This document shows positions 1 to 9,524 of a stretch of DNA of 64,000 nucleotides, piece after piece. The stretch comes from Doryteuthis pealeii (Eukaryota > Mollusca > Cephalopoda > Myopsida > Loliginidae). Location: NCBI GenBank assembly GCA_023376005.1, contig CM042148.1:73839146-73903145 (forward strand), in the 5' to 3' direction. The translations under genes and the position numbers were made by a program. The notes beneath the pieces were generated by a model, which was not told the origin of the DNA, ran no database searches, and saw nothing but the letters and a program-made list of their open reading frames with translations. How positions within the stretch are numbered: the first letter of the stretch is position 1; each line of letters opens with the position of its first letter.

Positions 1-261
1 GTGGCAGTGTGGAGAGGGGGATTTGCTGCATAGGCAACAGCTTATCCTCCATGCGAACCACCCAGGCTATGTAGTTCAAAGATTTTTAAAAAAAAACTCT
101 GACACTGCTCCATCGTCTCTCGTAGACGTAAGGCTGCCAACCAGCCATCATCAAATATTTGACCAATTCTTATATAAGTTCAAACTTTAATTTTAACCAG
201 ATTTAAAGCCAAAATTTCTTTTATCTAGAATTCTATAAACAAAAAATATAAATTAAAATCA

Positions 262-618
262 TTTGCATTATTTGGATTATTCGGACTAATATCCTCGTCT
301 TTATTGTTATCTACACAGCGTTTCGGCTGATGTGCCCTCAGTTGGACATATAGCGCAATGAATATAAGGGTTGAATCAATACAGTTCTAAGTGACAACCA
401 TCTCTAGGTTGCAGGTTCAATCATTGATAAAGGTGATAATAATATAAAATACTTAACACAGCTTAACACTTGTAACCGGTCATGGTTAACGGAATGAGAA
501 CAGTCTACCTCCATGAATTGAAATAGGGTTCAGTTCGAAGTTCCGTGAAGGCCCTCGATTACAACATGTGTAGATAACAATAAAGATAAGGACAATAGTC
601 CGAATAATTCAAATAATA
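262..618. repeat. Foldback element P1 (inverted arms)
   Basis: The arm at 262-313 is the imperfect reverse complement of 568-618. Both carry the block AATAAAGAT-AGGAC-x4-GTCCGAA, which resembles a hammerhead stem II (GGAC/GUCC) followed by GAA, but C3 and U4 of the core are replaced. Related arms occur at 30240-30300, 37955-37999 and 38541-38595. Between the arms, 317-345 has a second degenerate GTTTC-stem motif. Probably a decayed relative of the hammerhead foldbacks at 10 kb. Confidence 0.55.
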
Positions 619-629
619 CAAATTATCAC

Positions 630-1214
630 CGCCCTGGGGCGTTAGAATGCACCGACTGCACCACTGCAGAGGGGTAAGACTCCCCCAATGGGCCGTGGGT
701 GGCGACCCGTGATGCTTAAGGATAGAGCCCAGGTGGATGAGCAATTCATGACTTGCAATACTCCACTTTGGCCCTATCTTGGGCTAGACGGGCGGTCGGA
801 GAGGCCCCCTCCGATCAATCGGCTGGTCACGTCAAGCCCTAGCACCTATATGATTTTTCCAACCCTATTGCCCTTATGGCAAGCCCCAACCCCATTTTAT
901 CATATGGATGCTAGAAGGCGGTGACTGAGGGTCTACATGTCCTGGGAATGACGTTAAATTCTATCTGATGGTGAGGTTCCAGTTTTCGAGGTTTGGGGAA
1001 TGTGGAGCACCTTTTATCACCATTGCTCCCTGGTCCACTCTGACCCGAGTGGTAGTACCTGTTAGGGTCCCATCTATGGGTTAAATAGAAAAATGTATTT
1101 ATAAAAAAATTGTATTATCCATTAAGAATTGATTTATTTCAAAACTTTATCGGCATTAAATGACCCACTGAGGTTGATATGCCATAAAACAAAACAAATA
1201 AACAAACAAACAAA
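630..1214 (+). repeat. R1 interspersed repeat, near full length
   Basis: A block of about 585 bp that recurs in this window at 28204-28400 (-), 35572-36163 (+), 38649-39048 (-), 49357-50345 (-, split), 59915-60020 (+) and 62291-62865 (-). It ends in an (AAAC/AAAT)n tail after a GGTTGATATGCC-type sequence, which suggests a non-LTR retroelement 3' end or SINE. A 78-codon frame at 688-924 is not kept open in the other copies, so I treat it as non-coding. The strand is taken from the tail. Confidence 0.7.
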
Positions 1215-1290
1215 TTATCAAGCCTCATCTCAAAAATTCAATAAAAAAAAATATTGTACCAAAGCGAACATCTTCTGAATCTTGAAGATA

Positions 1291-1375
1291 CAGTGATGCT
1301 GCTATCTTTTTGATTTAGTGCGTCCAGGGACGCACATATTTGCCTTGAATTGAGTCTCCGGGAAAAGGAAAATTA
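1291..1375 (-). mobile_element. hAT-like MITE fragment, one terminus
   Basis: It begins CAGTGATGCTG and continues with GATTTAGTGCGTCC, matching the reverse complement of the right ends of the MITEs at 61682-61966 and 63157-63441. Only about 85 bp of one end remains. CAGNG is the usual start of hAT termini. Confidence 0.5.
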
Positions 1376-1399
1376 AAAGTAGAAAAGTCATCAAAGAAA

Positions 1400-1640
1400 C
1401 GTGTGGCATATTCAATAGATGTGCATCGGAAGAGCTTCTTTGCTTTGTAAAAGAAAACATCTTTTTTAAAAACGACATATTTGTCGAAAAAATGGAATTG
1501 TTGACACAGTCTACTTAATTCACAAAGAATTGTTGAATCAATTTAAATAAAATGACAAAATACGCACTGCAAAAAGAAGACATAAAAGTTTAATTACATC
1601 TTATTAATTAACTGGTTTTTAGAAAATCTATTTTTAAACT
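1400..1640. other. AT-rich sequence, nothing recognised
   Basis: No open frame, tandem repeat or match to another block in this window was seen. Confidence 0.4.
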
Positions 1641-1900
1641 GACAGGACCTGTGGATATACCACAGTATGATGATTTAATTATTAAGCGTTTGCTATGTTT
1701 AGCTATTGCCATATAGTTCAATGTATAAAAAGTATAACAATCTTGATTTAACTTTTTTTCTTTCTTTTCTTCTTTTCATCTTTTCATTATGTTCAATTGA
1801 AAAAGGTTAGCATTATCGCTTCCACATGCTCACCCTCTCTCCCTATTATTCCCTACTTTCTAACTGTCTTCTTTTTTCTTTCTTTCTTTCTTTCTTTTTT
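1640..1900 (+). repeat. R6 repeat fragment
   Basis: It starts with GACCTGTGGATATACCAC and continues through a polypyrimidine stretch. The same order is seen at 3640-4440 (+), 24320-24610 (+, right part only) and 35000-35530 (-). The family is unidentified. This copy lacks the right half (GCTGAGGTGACGACAC). Confidence 0.6.
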
Positions 1901-2039
1901 ATTATATCTATACTAAACTATTTAAGATATATAACGTAAGAAAATGAGTTCTATATATTAAACTATATAAGAGTTTACATATTAAACTATATAATATGTG
2001 TATGTGTCTGTGTTAAATGTGTCACTAAGCAATTTCGAA

Positions 2040-2360
2040 GGGGATACACCAGTCATATTGGAGAGAACATGGAGGGTTGGAAATGTCAAACATGTGGTTG
2101 AATTATGCTTTCTAAGGCTCGATATATCTATAAGAAATCTCATCAGGGACAATTCATGCAAACTCCAGGATAACAAACTGTATGCAATCTGTAACAAAGT
2201 TTGTAGGTCAGCTTCTGGTATGGGGTGCATAAGCATCAACTTTTATCATCTGATAGAACGGGAAGGACGTCCTTCCTATGTGATATTTGCATCAAAGTTT
2301 GTGGATCCGCAGCGGGTTTGATGAGTCATTGAGAGCTCGTAAGAGGAAAGGTTTGATGGT
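2040..2360 (+). pseudogene. LINE C-terminal zinc-finger remnant
   Basis: Two degenerate C2H2-type fingers follow each other. The first reads CNKVCRSASG (codons within 2180-2225) and the second CDICIKVCGSAAGLMSH (about 2280-2330). A one-base shift is needed to pass from the first to the VHKH that should close it, and a stop follows the second. Fingers of the form C-x2-C-x-KVC-x-SA-x-G-L-x2-H are typical of the C-terminal end of some non-LTR retrotransposon ORFs. The 107-codon frame 1998-2321 covers only the first finger and then runs out of frame. I infer a dead LINE fragment, not a host gene. Confidence 0.45.
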
Positions 2361-2465
2361 GGGGTTATACGATTGAGAGGGGCGGCAGTGATCTGCAAAG
2401 ATTGTGCTCTTGCTATATTGCTATAAGCAACATGGATACTGTCTTCACTATTATGGCTTACATCT

Positions 2466-2474
2466 CTCTCTCTC

Positions 2475-2528
<54 letters not shown>

Positions 2529-2586
2529 ATATGTGTGTTGTGTGGGGGTGTTCGCGCGTGCGTGCGTGTGTATGTATATATATATT
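2466..2586. repeat. Compound (CT)n(TA)n(TG)n microsatellite
   Basis: Consecutive CT, TA and TG dinucleotide runs. The two 61-65 codon frames across it are translations of the repeat. Confidence 0.95.
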
Positions 2587-2722
2587 TAAGTTAATGTAAC
2601 CTGGACATGGAGCCAACAGCGCCGTTGATCCAAGGTTCCGCTATCTTAACTTAAATATAAATGCTCTATCAATGATATTAAGCACTGTTTACTGATAAAT
2701 ATAACACCCATATTATCTGCAA
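2586..2722 (+). repeat. F repeat, copy 1
   Basis: It shares the segment CTATCAATGATATT-AGCAC and the following TTTACTxATAAATAT with 11663-11848. Both copies have an ACATGGAG/ACATGAAG segment near the start and are bounded by TA/TG microsatellites. Related sequence lies at 10985-11100. Confidence 0.6.
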
Positions 2723-2747
2723 TATATATGTATATGTAGGTGCGCGC

Positions 2748-2753
2748 GTGTGT

Positions 2754-2803
<50 letters not shown>
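2748..2803. repeat. (TG)n microsatellite
   Basis: About 28 TG units, directly abutting the mariner remnant. Confidence 0.95.
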
Positions 2804-2805
<2 letters not shown>

Positions 2806-2806
<1 letters not shown>

Positions 2807-3034
2807 TGGAACCCGTTTTGAGGATGTGCCCGATATCTCAAATGCCGTGACGACAGAGCTACGGAGAATCCCGGAAGAATCCTTCCAGGAGTGCATGCAA
2901 GCGTGGCAGAGAAGGATGAGAAAGTGCATTAGACACCAGGGGGATATTTTAAGGGTATATTTTTAGTTTGTAGTTAGGATCTGAAATACATTTTTTATGA
3001 CACCAGTCCTGGAACTTTTTTGACAACCTCGTAT
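2806..3034 (+). pseudogene. mariner-type transposase C-terminus plus 3' terminus
   Basis: The frame 2806-2966 encodes GTRFEDVPDI, then ELRRIPEESFQECMQAWQRR and an RKCIRHQGD segment. This order (RFxDVxxI, RxIPxExFQ, W-x2-R, CI-x3-GD) is the usual C-terminal end of mariner/Tc1-superfamily transposases, just after the catalytic domain. About 50 bp downstream GGAACTTTTTTGAC lies inside the expected terminal inverted repeat, which ends near 3034. Everything upstream, including the DDD/E catalytic residues, is missing and replaced by the (TG)n array. A dead 3' fragment. Confidence 0.7.
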
Positions 3035-3180
3035 TTTAATTATATAAGATATATAACGTAAGAAAACAATTTTTTTTTTATAGATTAAACTCTATTTGAA
3101 GGTCAGATTTTCATTAATATTTCTTAAATAATATCATATGATCGATCAGATTTTTCTCAATTTGTACCAATTTTTTAAAA

Positions 3181-3345
3181 GTTGGTATTACCCGTACCCA
3201 CCTCCCCGCTACGGATGTGACACAAGCTCGCAAATATGGAGCATCCAGCAAGGGTAAAACTCGCTACTCCAGTAGTAATGGATCTGCAAGATTAGCTTAA
3301 AAATTAATACTCAACAATGTGACGCCAATTTTTTGACACGTATGT
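3181..3345 (+). repeat. G repeat, copy 1
   Basis: Matches 60885-61015 over the GATxTGACACA segment, the CATCCAxC block and CAGTAGTAATGGATCTG, followed in both by a poorly conserved AT-rich end with AATGTGACG / AATGACGTG. Nature unknown. Confidence 0.5.
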
Positions 3346-3640
3346 AGTCATAGATATTTCTTACTACAAAGCTATTTTTAATTTCACTTTCACTTTCACA
3401 ATCAGCGAACTGAGCGCTGTTGACATAAAATCAAGCGACCTGTGGTCCCTTGTGAACTTACCGCCATGTGACTAACTCAAGGGGAATAACTGCCACAATT
3501 CTTCAAAGACCGACTTGAAAGTTGGCGCTGAAAAATTGATAAATTATTAGGTTGTTTTTAATCAACGGAGAAGTTATAGGTAATCTCTGGGGGAGTAGCA
3601 GTATGATTTCTTTATCTTATTTTGTGCACTATATTGAGAA
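3345..3640. other. Unassigned sequence
   Basis: Contains TTTCACTTTCAC and balanced-composition sequence around 3400-3540 without an open frame or internal repeat. Confidence 0.4.
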
Positions 3641-4440
3641 CTTTTCGATCATCCTAACTCATCAGAAATTTTGTACCGGTGTTTGGCTTATTCTCTCTTT
3701 GTATTTTAAGGTATCACTAGCAGGACCTGTGGATATACCACTGTAAGTAAGTAAGTAAGTAACGTCGTCGGGGCGGCCTAATGTCGGTATCAGCCAGACA
3801 GCGAGGGAGTCTATCCCCTTTTCACTTGCGCTAGACCAAGGAGATTATTTTAGAATCTGAGGTGGAGCGCCGCACCTACCATCAGCTCCTAACTTTACTG
3901 CACAGATCCCTGTGCTACTTATACGCTGAGTTGGCGAGGGTCGGTATCGAACCAAGAACTTGTGGTTTCTGGCGATAATCTAATTATTACAACGTTTGAT
4001 ATGTTTATTTAAAAGCTATTGCGAAATAGTTCAATATGTAAAAAGTATCTTGATTTAACTCTCTCTCACAATGTTGTCCTTTATTTTCTTCTTTTCAGCT
4101 TTTCATTATGATCGATCGAAACAGATTATTATCACTTCCCCCCCCGCCCCTCTCCCTATCTTTCCCCTACTCTCATTCTTTCTTTCTTTCAAATATTTTT
4201 CTGTGTAGCATGTCCTGTTTGTTCCCTTTCTTTCTTATAATAAAAACGCAATGGTCCATTATTTAGCTGAGGTGACGACACTCATAATAAATACGAATTC
4301 GGTGGATAAGCAAGACCAGATAATCAGGATTTACATTTTTACCTTTAATCTTGGACGATTTGGACGGTCTCATTTTTAACAGAGGTTGTTGTCAGATGAT
4401 AATGGTCATACAATTAAGGAACTCGAGTATCAATATGTAG
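3640..4440 (+). repeat. R6 repeat, interrupted by a SINE
   Basis: The most complete R6 copy. GACCTGTGGATATACCAC at 3724-3741 is interrupted by a SINE-A and resumes at about 3974, where the sequence again follows the 1640-1900 copy. The right half has ATGGTCCATT, GCTGAGGTGACGACAC and a reverse-oriented CATTTTTAACAGAGG end shared with 24600 and 35090. A polypyrimidine tract lies at 4140-4200. Confidence 0.65.
3743..3973 (-). mobile_element. SINE-A (tRNA-Lys-like), head-truncated
   Basis: Minus-strand copy with a (TTAC)n-type tail at 3743-3762, then the body shared by all SINE-A copies (CCGACATTAGGCC reverse side, TAGCGC-type block, CTCAGATTC). It stops at the CCACAAGTTCTTGG position, so the A-box half of the tRNA head is gone. 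It sits inside R6 and is therefore younger than that R6 copy. Confidence 0.85.
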
Positions 4441-4597
4441 CTGATGTTTATCCAACAGCGGGTTTTATTTTGAAGGGACAATTGATCTACGTAAAAAAAA
4501 ATTTTAAACTCCTTGTCTACTTTAAAACGCTAATCACTGCGATCCTACTGTAAACTGCTGGCAGCCGTTCTTGCATTTGAGGACTCAGAATGCAATG
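4440..4597. other. Unassigned sequence
   Basis: Short stretch between R6 and the LTR, with no recognisable feature. Confidence 0.4.
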
Positions 4598-4730
4598 TGT
4601 TGCGTAGGGGCGAAGTCGGGTTGTAGTAGTAGTCGTTAGTAGTAGTAGCCGTCGTTAGTTCAGAGTAACAACATACAAAATCATATAGTCAAAAAGGGGT
4701 TGTTTATTTCTTTTCTAGGCTCGTGGGTTC

Positions 4731-4797
<67 letters not shown>

Positions 4798-5187
4798 TAA
4801 AGGTTCAAGCTGTTCTATCGTAAATCATGTTCATGTGCGCTGTTCGTTGCTAATGAAGACATGTCACGATAGAGCCCTCAACAAACACGTCCGACCATTC
4901 TCGTGTCCGGCGAAAAAGTGAATCTTCTTTATTTCCGTTTGTGTTCCGGAGTGGCGGAAGGTCACATCCGCTTGCGCTCCTCTGCAGAAACTCGGGCTTC
5001 CGTTTTTATTTTTAAATCCAGTACCGGGATCATTGTTCGGTCAATGGCTGGCACCCGTTGAGTGTTTACCCTTCCAAACTTTAACCTCTTTTGTTTTTTT
5101 TCTTTTTTCTTCTCTTTCTCCAGAAATCCGATTACCCTTTTATTTTCAATTCCCAAATTTTCCGTGTACCATAATAATTACGCTACG
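4598..5187 (-). mobile_element. Solo LTR with 5-bp TSD
   Basis: Read on the minus strand it starts (C/T)GTAGCGTAATTATTATGG and ends CTACGCAACA, giving TG...CA ends apart from one change at the first base. CAATG flanks it at 4593-4597 and 5188-5192, a 5-bp TSD as made by Gypsy-type integrases. Other copies: 26936-27313 (+), 27438-27985 (-), 34365-34849 (-). No internal coding region is next to any of them. The (GA)n run at 4737-4793 is an expansion inside this LTR. Assignment to Gypsy is an inference from TSD length. Confidence 0.75.
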
Positions 5188-5204
5188 CAATGATGATAGA
5201 CCTT

Positions 5205-5316
5205 TATTTCTTTCTTTCTTTTCTTTCTTTTTTCTTTCTTCTTTCTTTCTTTTTTCTTTCTTCTTTCTTTCTTTCTTTCTTTCTTTTTTTTTTCTTTCTT
5301 TCTTGCTTTCCCTTTT

Positions 5317-5352
<36 letters not shown>

Positions 5353-5379
5353 TTTTTTCTTCTTTTTCTTTTTTTTTTT

Positions 5380-5411
<32 letters not shown>

Positions 5412-5560
5412 ATCCTTTGAACTTTCTTTTCTTTCTTTTTTCTTTCTTTTTTCTTTCTTTTCTCTCTATCTTTCTTTCTTTTTTTCTTTTCTTTCTTTCA
5501 TTTTTTCTTTCTTTATTTCTTTCATTCTTTCTTTCTTTCTTTTTCTTTTTGGAGATTTAT
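5205..5560. repeat. (TTTC)n/(CTTT)n array
   Basis: Imperfect tetranucleotide array interrupted by short T runs. The 183-codon frame across it (F, S, L only) is a repeat translation. Confidence 0.95.
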
Positions 5561-5586
5561 TATTCATTGCATCTTTCTATTTGAAT

Positions 5587-5925
5587 AGAATCGGTTCTGA
5601 CGTGAATAGATAATGAATTCTGAGATATCCCATCATACAAGTAAAACAAAATTACCAAGAAAACTTGGTATAGTCGCGGGGGAAATTTGGTGGGCAAAGA
5701 GTTAACTAATTTTTTATAACCCATGTAAAAAAAATACTAGTTCCGATGTATATCATGCACCGCTAACGTTTTAGGCTTAACTCTTCCTACTTTTAACCGC
5801 TCACTGCGGCTCTGTCATCATTGCAATCCTACTGTAAGCAAAGTACAAAAACTGATAGTTAATTCATTATAACTGAGCAGAAGGGCTCCGAATACAATAA
5901 TAATTGTTGGAATTAAGTGGTATAT
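5587..5925. repeat. H repeat, copy 1
   Basis: 5587-5712 matches 6103-6200 (GTTCTGAxGTGAAT, then TGAATT, CAAGAAAA, TTGGTA). The two copies flank the R5 fragment at 5926-6092 in direct orientation. The remainder to 5925 is unassigned. Confidence 0.5.
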
Positions 5926-6092
5926 TGCAGCACACCTTATATGTCAAAATAATCCAAGGAGAAGCACCAAGGAACAACCAAAGGATTCTTCACTAAGGAT
6001 CGCGCCCCGCTTAACACAAAGGATCTCCGCTGGATAGCGCTCTAGCTTGAAGCCTAAGGGATGGCCACAAAAATTGTAACAATGATATTGGA
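5926..6092 (-). mobile_element. R5 LTR-like repeat, internally deleted
   Basis: Contains the R5 right end (GCAGCACACCTTATATG... AATAATCCAA) joined directly to the R5 left end (AGGATCTCCGCTGG ... TGGCCACAAAAATTGTAACA), with the middle missing. Full-length comparators are 26270-26735 and 51797-52735. Confidence 0.55.
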
Positions 6093-6102
6093 CTTAATTT
6101 GA

Positions 6103-6200
6103 ACAGAATGAGTTCTGAGGTGAATGGATAGTGAATTTTGAAATATATCACCATACAGATAAGAAATACCAAGAAAATTTGGTAGGCAATGGGTTAAATT
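6103..6200. repeat. H repeat, copy 2
   Basis: Second copy of the 5587-5712 block in the same orientation. Confidence 0.5.
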
Positions 6201-6324
6201 ATTTTTAAAGAATATGGTTTATTTACTTTTTATTTTCTTCCATTTTCTGATTCTGATGTCAGGTTTAAAGGCTTTGTTTAAATTTACTGCTTTAAAATGC
6301 AATAATCTCTTATTTATGTTACTG

Positions 6325-6604
6325 TGGAGGCGCGTGTTGTAATGGTTACCGTCGTACGAAATGGACACGGCGTGAGGAGTTAAAATTCTGGACTAGGCTA
6401 TTTGCATTTCACATAGTGGTAATACCATTGGCAAAGGTATGAATCCAACTTATCTTCTCTGCAGTTTTAGTTAAATATTAGACCAGACGGGGCTCTTCAA
6501 CCTTGGCTAAGCAAACAGTCAAGAAGGAAAACCTTGAATTCAAAGCTGTTAAATTCTGCTTAAGAAATTGACCTTGTATCGCACCCTACTTTTGCAGAGA
6601 GGTT

Positions 6605-6610
<6 letters not shown>
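6325..6610 (+). mobile_element. SINE-B, near full length
   Basis: The head GGAGGCGCGTGTTGTAATGG holds an A-box-like TGGT-x-TAATGG. The B-box region is decayed (GAGTTAAAATTCTGG for GAGTTCAAATCCTGG). The body follows the family order (CATTTCACATAG, GGCAAAGGTATGAATCC, AGAAATTGACCTTGT) and ends GGTTGGTAAATATA, merging into a (TA)n tail. Other copies: 32995-33281, 43874-44165, 51218-51686, 57545-57811 and 59289-59572. Confidence 0.85.

Positions 6611-6652
<42 letters not shown>
6608..6652. repeat. (TA)n tail of SINE-B
   Basis: AT run continuous with the SINE-B 3' end. Confidence 0.9.
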
Positions 6653-6657
<5 letters not shown>

Positions 6658-6825
6658 GATGTTAGTAACAGTAAAAAAGTCAAGTCGAGATGGGGTAAAA
6701 TAAGACAAGTGTATTTACAATTAATGGTACATGTACGACTAGCTTGTCGTTAACGGGAACAGTGCTCCCTTTCCACTCGGGTCTCACTATTTTAGTGAGA
6801 ACTGCATGTTCTCCACTGTAGGAAC

Positions 6826-6827
6826 GG

Positions 6828-6906
<79 letters not shown>

Positions 6907-6971
6907 ATTAGCATATCTGAATCAAAGGATTCAGCGGAATTTTCAATAATCATTTAATGATAATTTAATGA

Positions 6972-7020
<49 letters not shown>
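6826..7020. repeat. (TA)n(TG)n and (AAT)n arrays
   Basis: A TA run, a TG run to 6905, a short AT-rich linker and (AAT)n at 6973-7020. The AAT array immediately precedes the first RLE-LINE copy. The preceding 6652-6825 is unassigned. Confidence 0.95.
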
Positions 7021-7024
<4 letters not shown>

Positions 7025-7029
7025 CAACA

Positions 7030-7525
7030 ACACCAACAACAATTGGCATGATTGGGTGAGTAAGGGGATCCACTGGCAATTATGCAAGAAATTAAAATTT
7101 CATCAGGCTAGTAAATGGTATATACATAAACCGAAATATGTCCTAGAGAATAAGCGGTATAAAACTAGCTAGTATTTTGAGATACGAACGGATCACGTAA
7201 TCCCGGATAGGAGACCAGAACTAGTTTTAATTAGAAAGAAAAAAGACATAACACATAGTTGGATCTTGCTAGAGAATTAAAAGATCTATGATGGTAAAGG
7301 TCGGACCAATTGTAATTGGTGCCCTTGGAATGATCCCCAGTTGTTTGGAAAAGAGTGGATAAATTGAAAATCAGAGGAAGAATCGAGACCATCCAAAGTA
7401 CAACATTGTTAAGATCGGCTAGACTACTCAGAACAGTTATGGAGACTTGAGGGGACTTGCTGCAACTTAAACTCCAAAGCTAACATTGGTGTGAAAAACC
7501 CTCAAGCAGTGCAATAATAATACTA
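7030..7525 (+). pseudogene. RLE-type LINE C-terminus, copy 1
   Basis: Translated with several frame breaks it reads HDWVSKGIHWQLCKKLKF, KWYIHKPKYVLENKRYKTS, TDHVIPDRRPELVLI and IVIGALG-like segments, ending in ARLLRTVMET. This is the C-terminal part of a non-LTR retrotransposon of the R2/R4/NeSL type, whose restriction-like endonuclease carries a PD-(D/E)xK centre; here PD has become PE. The copy is interrupted by stops and a deletion that removes the VDFAVPAD segment seen in later copies. The 3' untranslated end GCTAACATTGGTGTGAAAA is shared with the other copies. Confidence 0.75.
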
Positions 7526-7530
7526 GGACT

Positions 7531-7900
7531 TCGAAATAAAAGATCACCTTATCCCATCCAGGAGACCAGACCTAGTGTTGATTAATAAAAAAGAAAGAAC
7601 TTGTCAACTAGTGGATTTTGCAGTTTCAGCAGACCACAGGGAGAAGATGAAGGAAAACGAAAAATGGACAAATACCTGGACCTTGCCAGAGAATTGAAAA
7701 AGCTATGGGATATGAAGGTCAAAGTGATACCAAATGTAGTTGGCGCACTTGGAACGGCCCCAAAAAGGTTGGAAAAAAGACTGAAGAATCTGAAAATCAA
7801 AGGAAGAATACTCAGAAGAGTCCTGGAGACCTGAGGAGACTTGTTGTCCCTCAGATTCCAGTGAAGTACCATCAGCTAACGCTGGTGTGAAAAACTCTCA

Positions 7901-7901
<1 letters not shown>
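7531..7901 (+). pseudogene. RLE-type LINE C-terminus, copy 2
   Basis: Best preserved in its middle. RRPDLVLINKK is followed, in the next 15 residues, by QLVDFAVSADHREKMK and then DLARELKKLWDMKVKVIPNV and VGALGTAPKRLEKRL, closing with GRILRRVLET. PD plus the downstream D/K residues fit the PD-(D/E)xK endonuclease of R2-like LINEs. A one-base shift separates the PD block from the KYLDLAREL block. The 3' end has a small hairpin (CATCAGC/GCTGGTG around TAAC, 7870-7887) and then an (AAT)n array. Confidence 0.8.

Positions 7902-7951
<50 letters not shown>
7902..7951. repeat. (AAT)n array between two RLE-LINE copies
   Basis: About 16 AAT units separate the 3' end of copy 2 from the truncated start of copy 3, acting as the tail of one and the target of the other. 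Confidence 0.95.
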
Positions 7952-7953
<2 letters not shown>

Positions 7954-8175
7954 GTGATACTAATTGTAGTTGGTGCTCTTGGAACGGTTCCCAGATGCTT
8001 GAGGAATTGACAATTGGACGAAGAATCGAGACCACCCAAGCAACAGCATTATTAAGATCAGCTAGAATACTCAGAAGAGTCCCGGAGACCTGGCGAGACT
8101 TGCTGCCACTTAGACTCCAATGAAAGACCACCAGCTAACGTTGTTGTGAAAAGCTCGCAAACAGTAATAATGATA
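7952..8175 (+). pseudogene. RLE-type LINE C-terminus, copy 3 (5'-truncated)
   Basis: It begins abruptly inside the endonuclease domain at the VIPIVVGALG-equivalent (VMVILIVVGALGTV) right after the AAT array, then has RRIETxQATALL, RSARILRRVPETWRDLLPL and the shared 3' untranslated end (CCACCAGC / GTTGTTG hairpin at about 8130-8147). 5' truncation is what target-primed reverse transcription produces. Confidence 0.75.
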
Positions 8176-8376
8176 TAGTGACGTTATAACTAATTTAAGA
8201 ACAGTTCAATATTAAATGTAAACTGGTTTATTGATTGATTGATTTTAACGGAATGTCAACTAGTCTAGGGTTATTTTAAGTCTCGGAGGTTAGAAATTCA
8301 CAATCATTGTACGTGCATATTTAATATTTCATGTAGTTGTCTCTTAGGGTAGTGAATGCCTATCAAGGCAGGGAAT

Positions 8377-8712
8377 GAATTAAAGAGGTTTTCGTATGAA
8401 GAAAGACTTAGGAAGACTGACTTACCAAGTTTCGCTTATCGATTAACCAGAGGAGATATGATATACCCATGAATTGTATTCAACAAACTTTAATCAATTG
8501 AATGTTGCTAAAAAAATCAATATCAGGGGTCATGAATTAAAACTCTGAAAATAATTTTTCAAAACAAATGTAAGGTAAAATTATCCTAGTAAGGGTGGTA
8601 AATTCATGGAAGGAACTACCATCATGATTGATGAATGCCTCATCTCTGAACTCCTTTAAGGCATGAATAATCTATGGAAAAATTATGAATATTCTGTGGA
8701 AATAAGATGAAT
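8377..8712 (+). pseudogene. LINE reverse transcriptase C-terminal fragment
   Basis: The first part reads ELKRFSYEERLRKTDLPSFA then YRLTRGDMI, and after stops and a shift GHELKTLKI, VVNSWKELPS and NASSLNSFK. This order (YEERL-x-LP-x2-YR-x-RGD, RxxxFxxRVVNxWNxLP, SLxxFK) is the C-terminal 'thumb' end of the RT of CR1/Jockey-like LINEs and is distinct from the RLE-type copies on either side. It has several stops and is dead. Confidence 0.7.
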
Positions 8713-8771
8713 GTTTTGAATATAAGGAACAGCTGACAGCTCTCAGACCTAATATACTAACTGAAAACGAT

Positions 8772-8783
8772 ATTATATTATTA

Positions 8784-8823
<40 letters not shown>
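8772..8823. repeat. (ATT)n array
   Basis: The minus-strand (AAT)n tail of the following RLE-LINE copy. Confidence 0.95.
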
Positions 8824-9440
8824 GGGTTTTCCACACCTGCCGTAGCCGGGGGCTCAATGGAGGCTAAGTGACAGCAAGTCTCTTCAGGTCTTCTGGACTC
8901 TTCTGAGTATTCTAGTCGATCTTAACAGTGCTATAGTTTAGATGGTCTCGATTATTTCTCGATTTCCAATTCACCCAAATTCTTTTCCGGACCTTTGGGA
9001 ACCGTTCCAATAGCACCAATTACAATTGGTACCAACTTCACCTTCATGTTCCACAGTTTTCTCATTTCTCTGGCAAGGTACAAGTATGTGTTTATCTTTT
9101 CGTTTTCTTTCATTTTCAATCGGTGGTCGGTCGAGACGGCAAAATCTACAGGTTCTCTTGTTTCTTGTTAATCAATAGTTGATCTGGTCTCCTGGCCGGG
9201 ATTTGGTGATGCGTCTATATCACGAAGTCTCAGAGAATTTTATGCGTCTCATTCTTCAGGACAGATTCAGGCTTGTGCATATACCATTTAGCTATATGGT
9301 GAAAATTGAATTTCTTGCACAATTCCCAGTGGATCACCTTTCCCACCCAACCGTTCCTAGTCCTGTACTCTCTTTGTGCTAGTTTGCAGCATTCGCTTAT
9401 TATCTGATTGACCGTTTTGTTTCTGTACTAGCTATTCTGC
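8824..9440 (-). pseudogene. RLE-type LINE C-terminus, copy 4
   Basis: Minus strand, about 600 bp, with the longest N-terminal reach of the plus/minus pair at this locus. In order: SECCKLAQREYRTRNGWVGK, VIHWELCKKFNF, KWYMHKPESVLKNE, ARRPDQLLINKK, LARE, a decayed IxIGAIG block and RSTRILRRVQKT. The C-x-H-x-C knuckle just before KLAQREY is partly present. Stops and shifts interrupt it. Its 3' end faces the (ATT)n array at 8772, and another (ATT/AGT)n array lies beyond its 5' end at 9449-9520. Confidence 0.75.
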
Positions 9441-9448
9441 TGTGCCAT

Positions 9449-9463
9449 TATTATTATTATTAT

Positions 9464-9495
<32 letters not shown>

Positions 9496-9520
9496 TCATT
9501 ATTATTAGTATAAGAGAATA
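9449..9520. repeat. (ATT)n/(AGT)n array
   Basis: Trinucleotide array beyond the 5' truncation of RLE-LINE copy 4. Confidence 0.9.
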
Positions 9521-9524
9521 ATAA

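Noticed and set aside
688..924. 78-codon gene in R1
   Set aside because: Not open in the other six R1 copies.
5033..5584. 183-codon open frame
   Set aside because: It is a translation of the TTTC array (F, S, L only) and not a protein.
7887..8123. Poly-asparagine protein
   Set aside because: The N run is the AAT array; the following residues belong to RLE-LINE copy 3.
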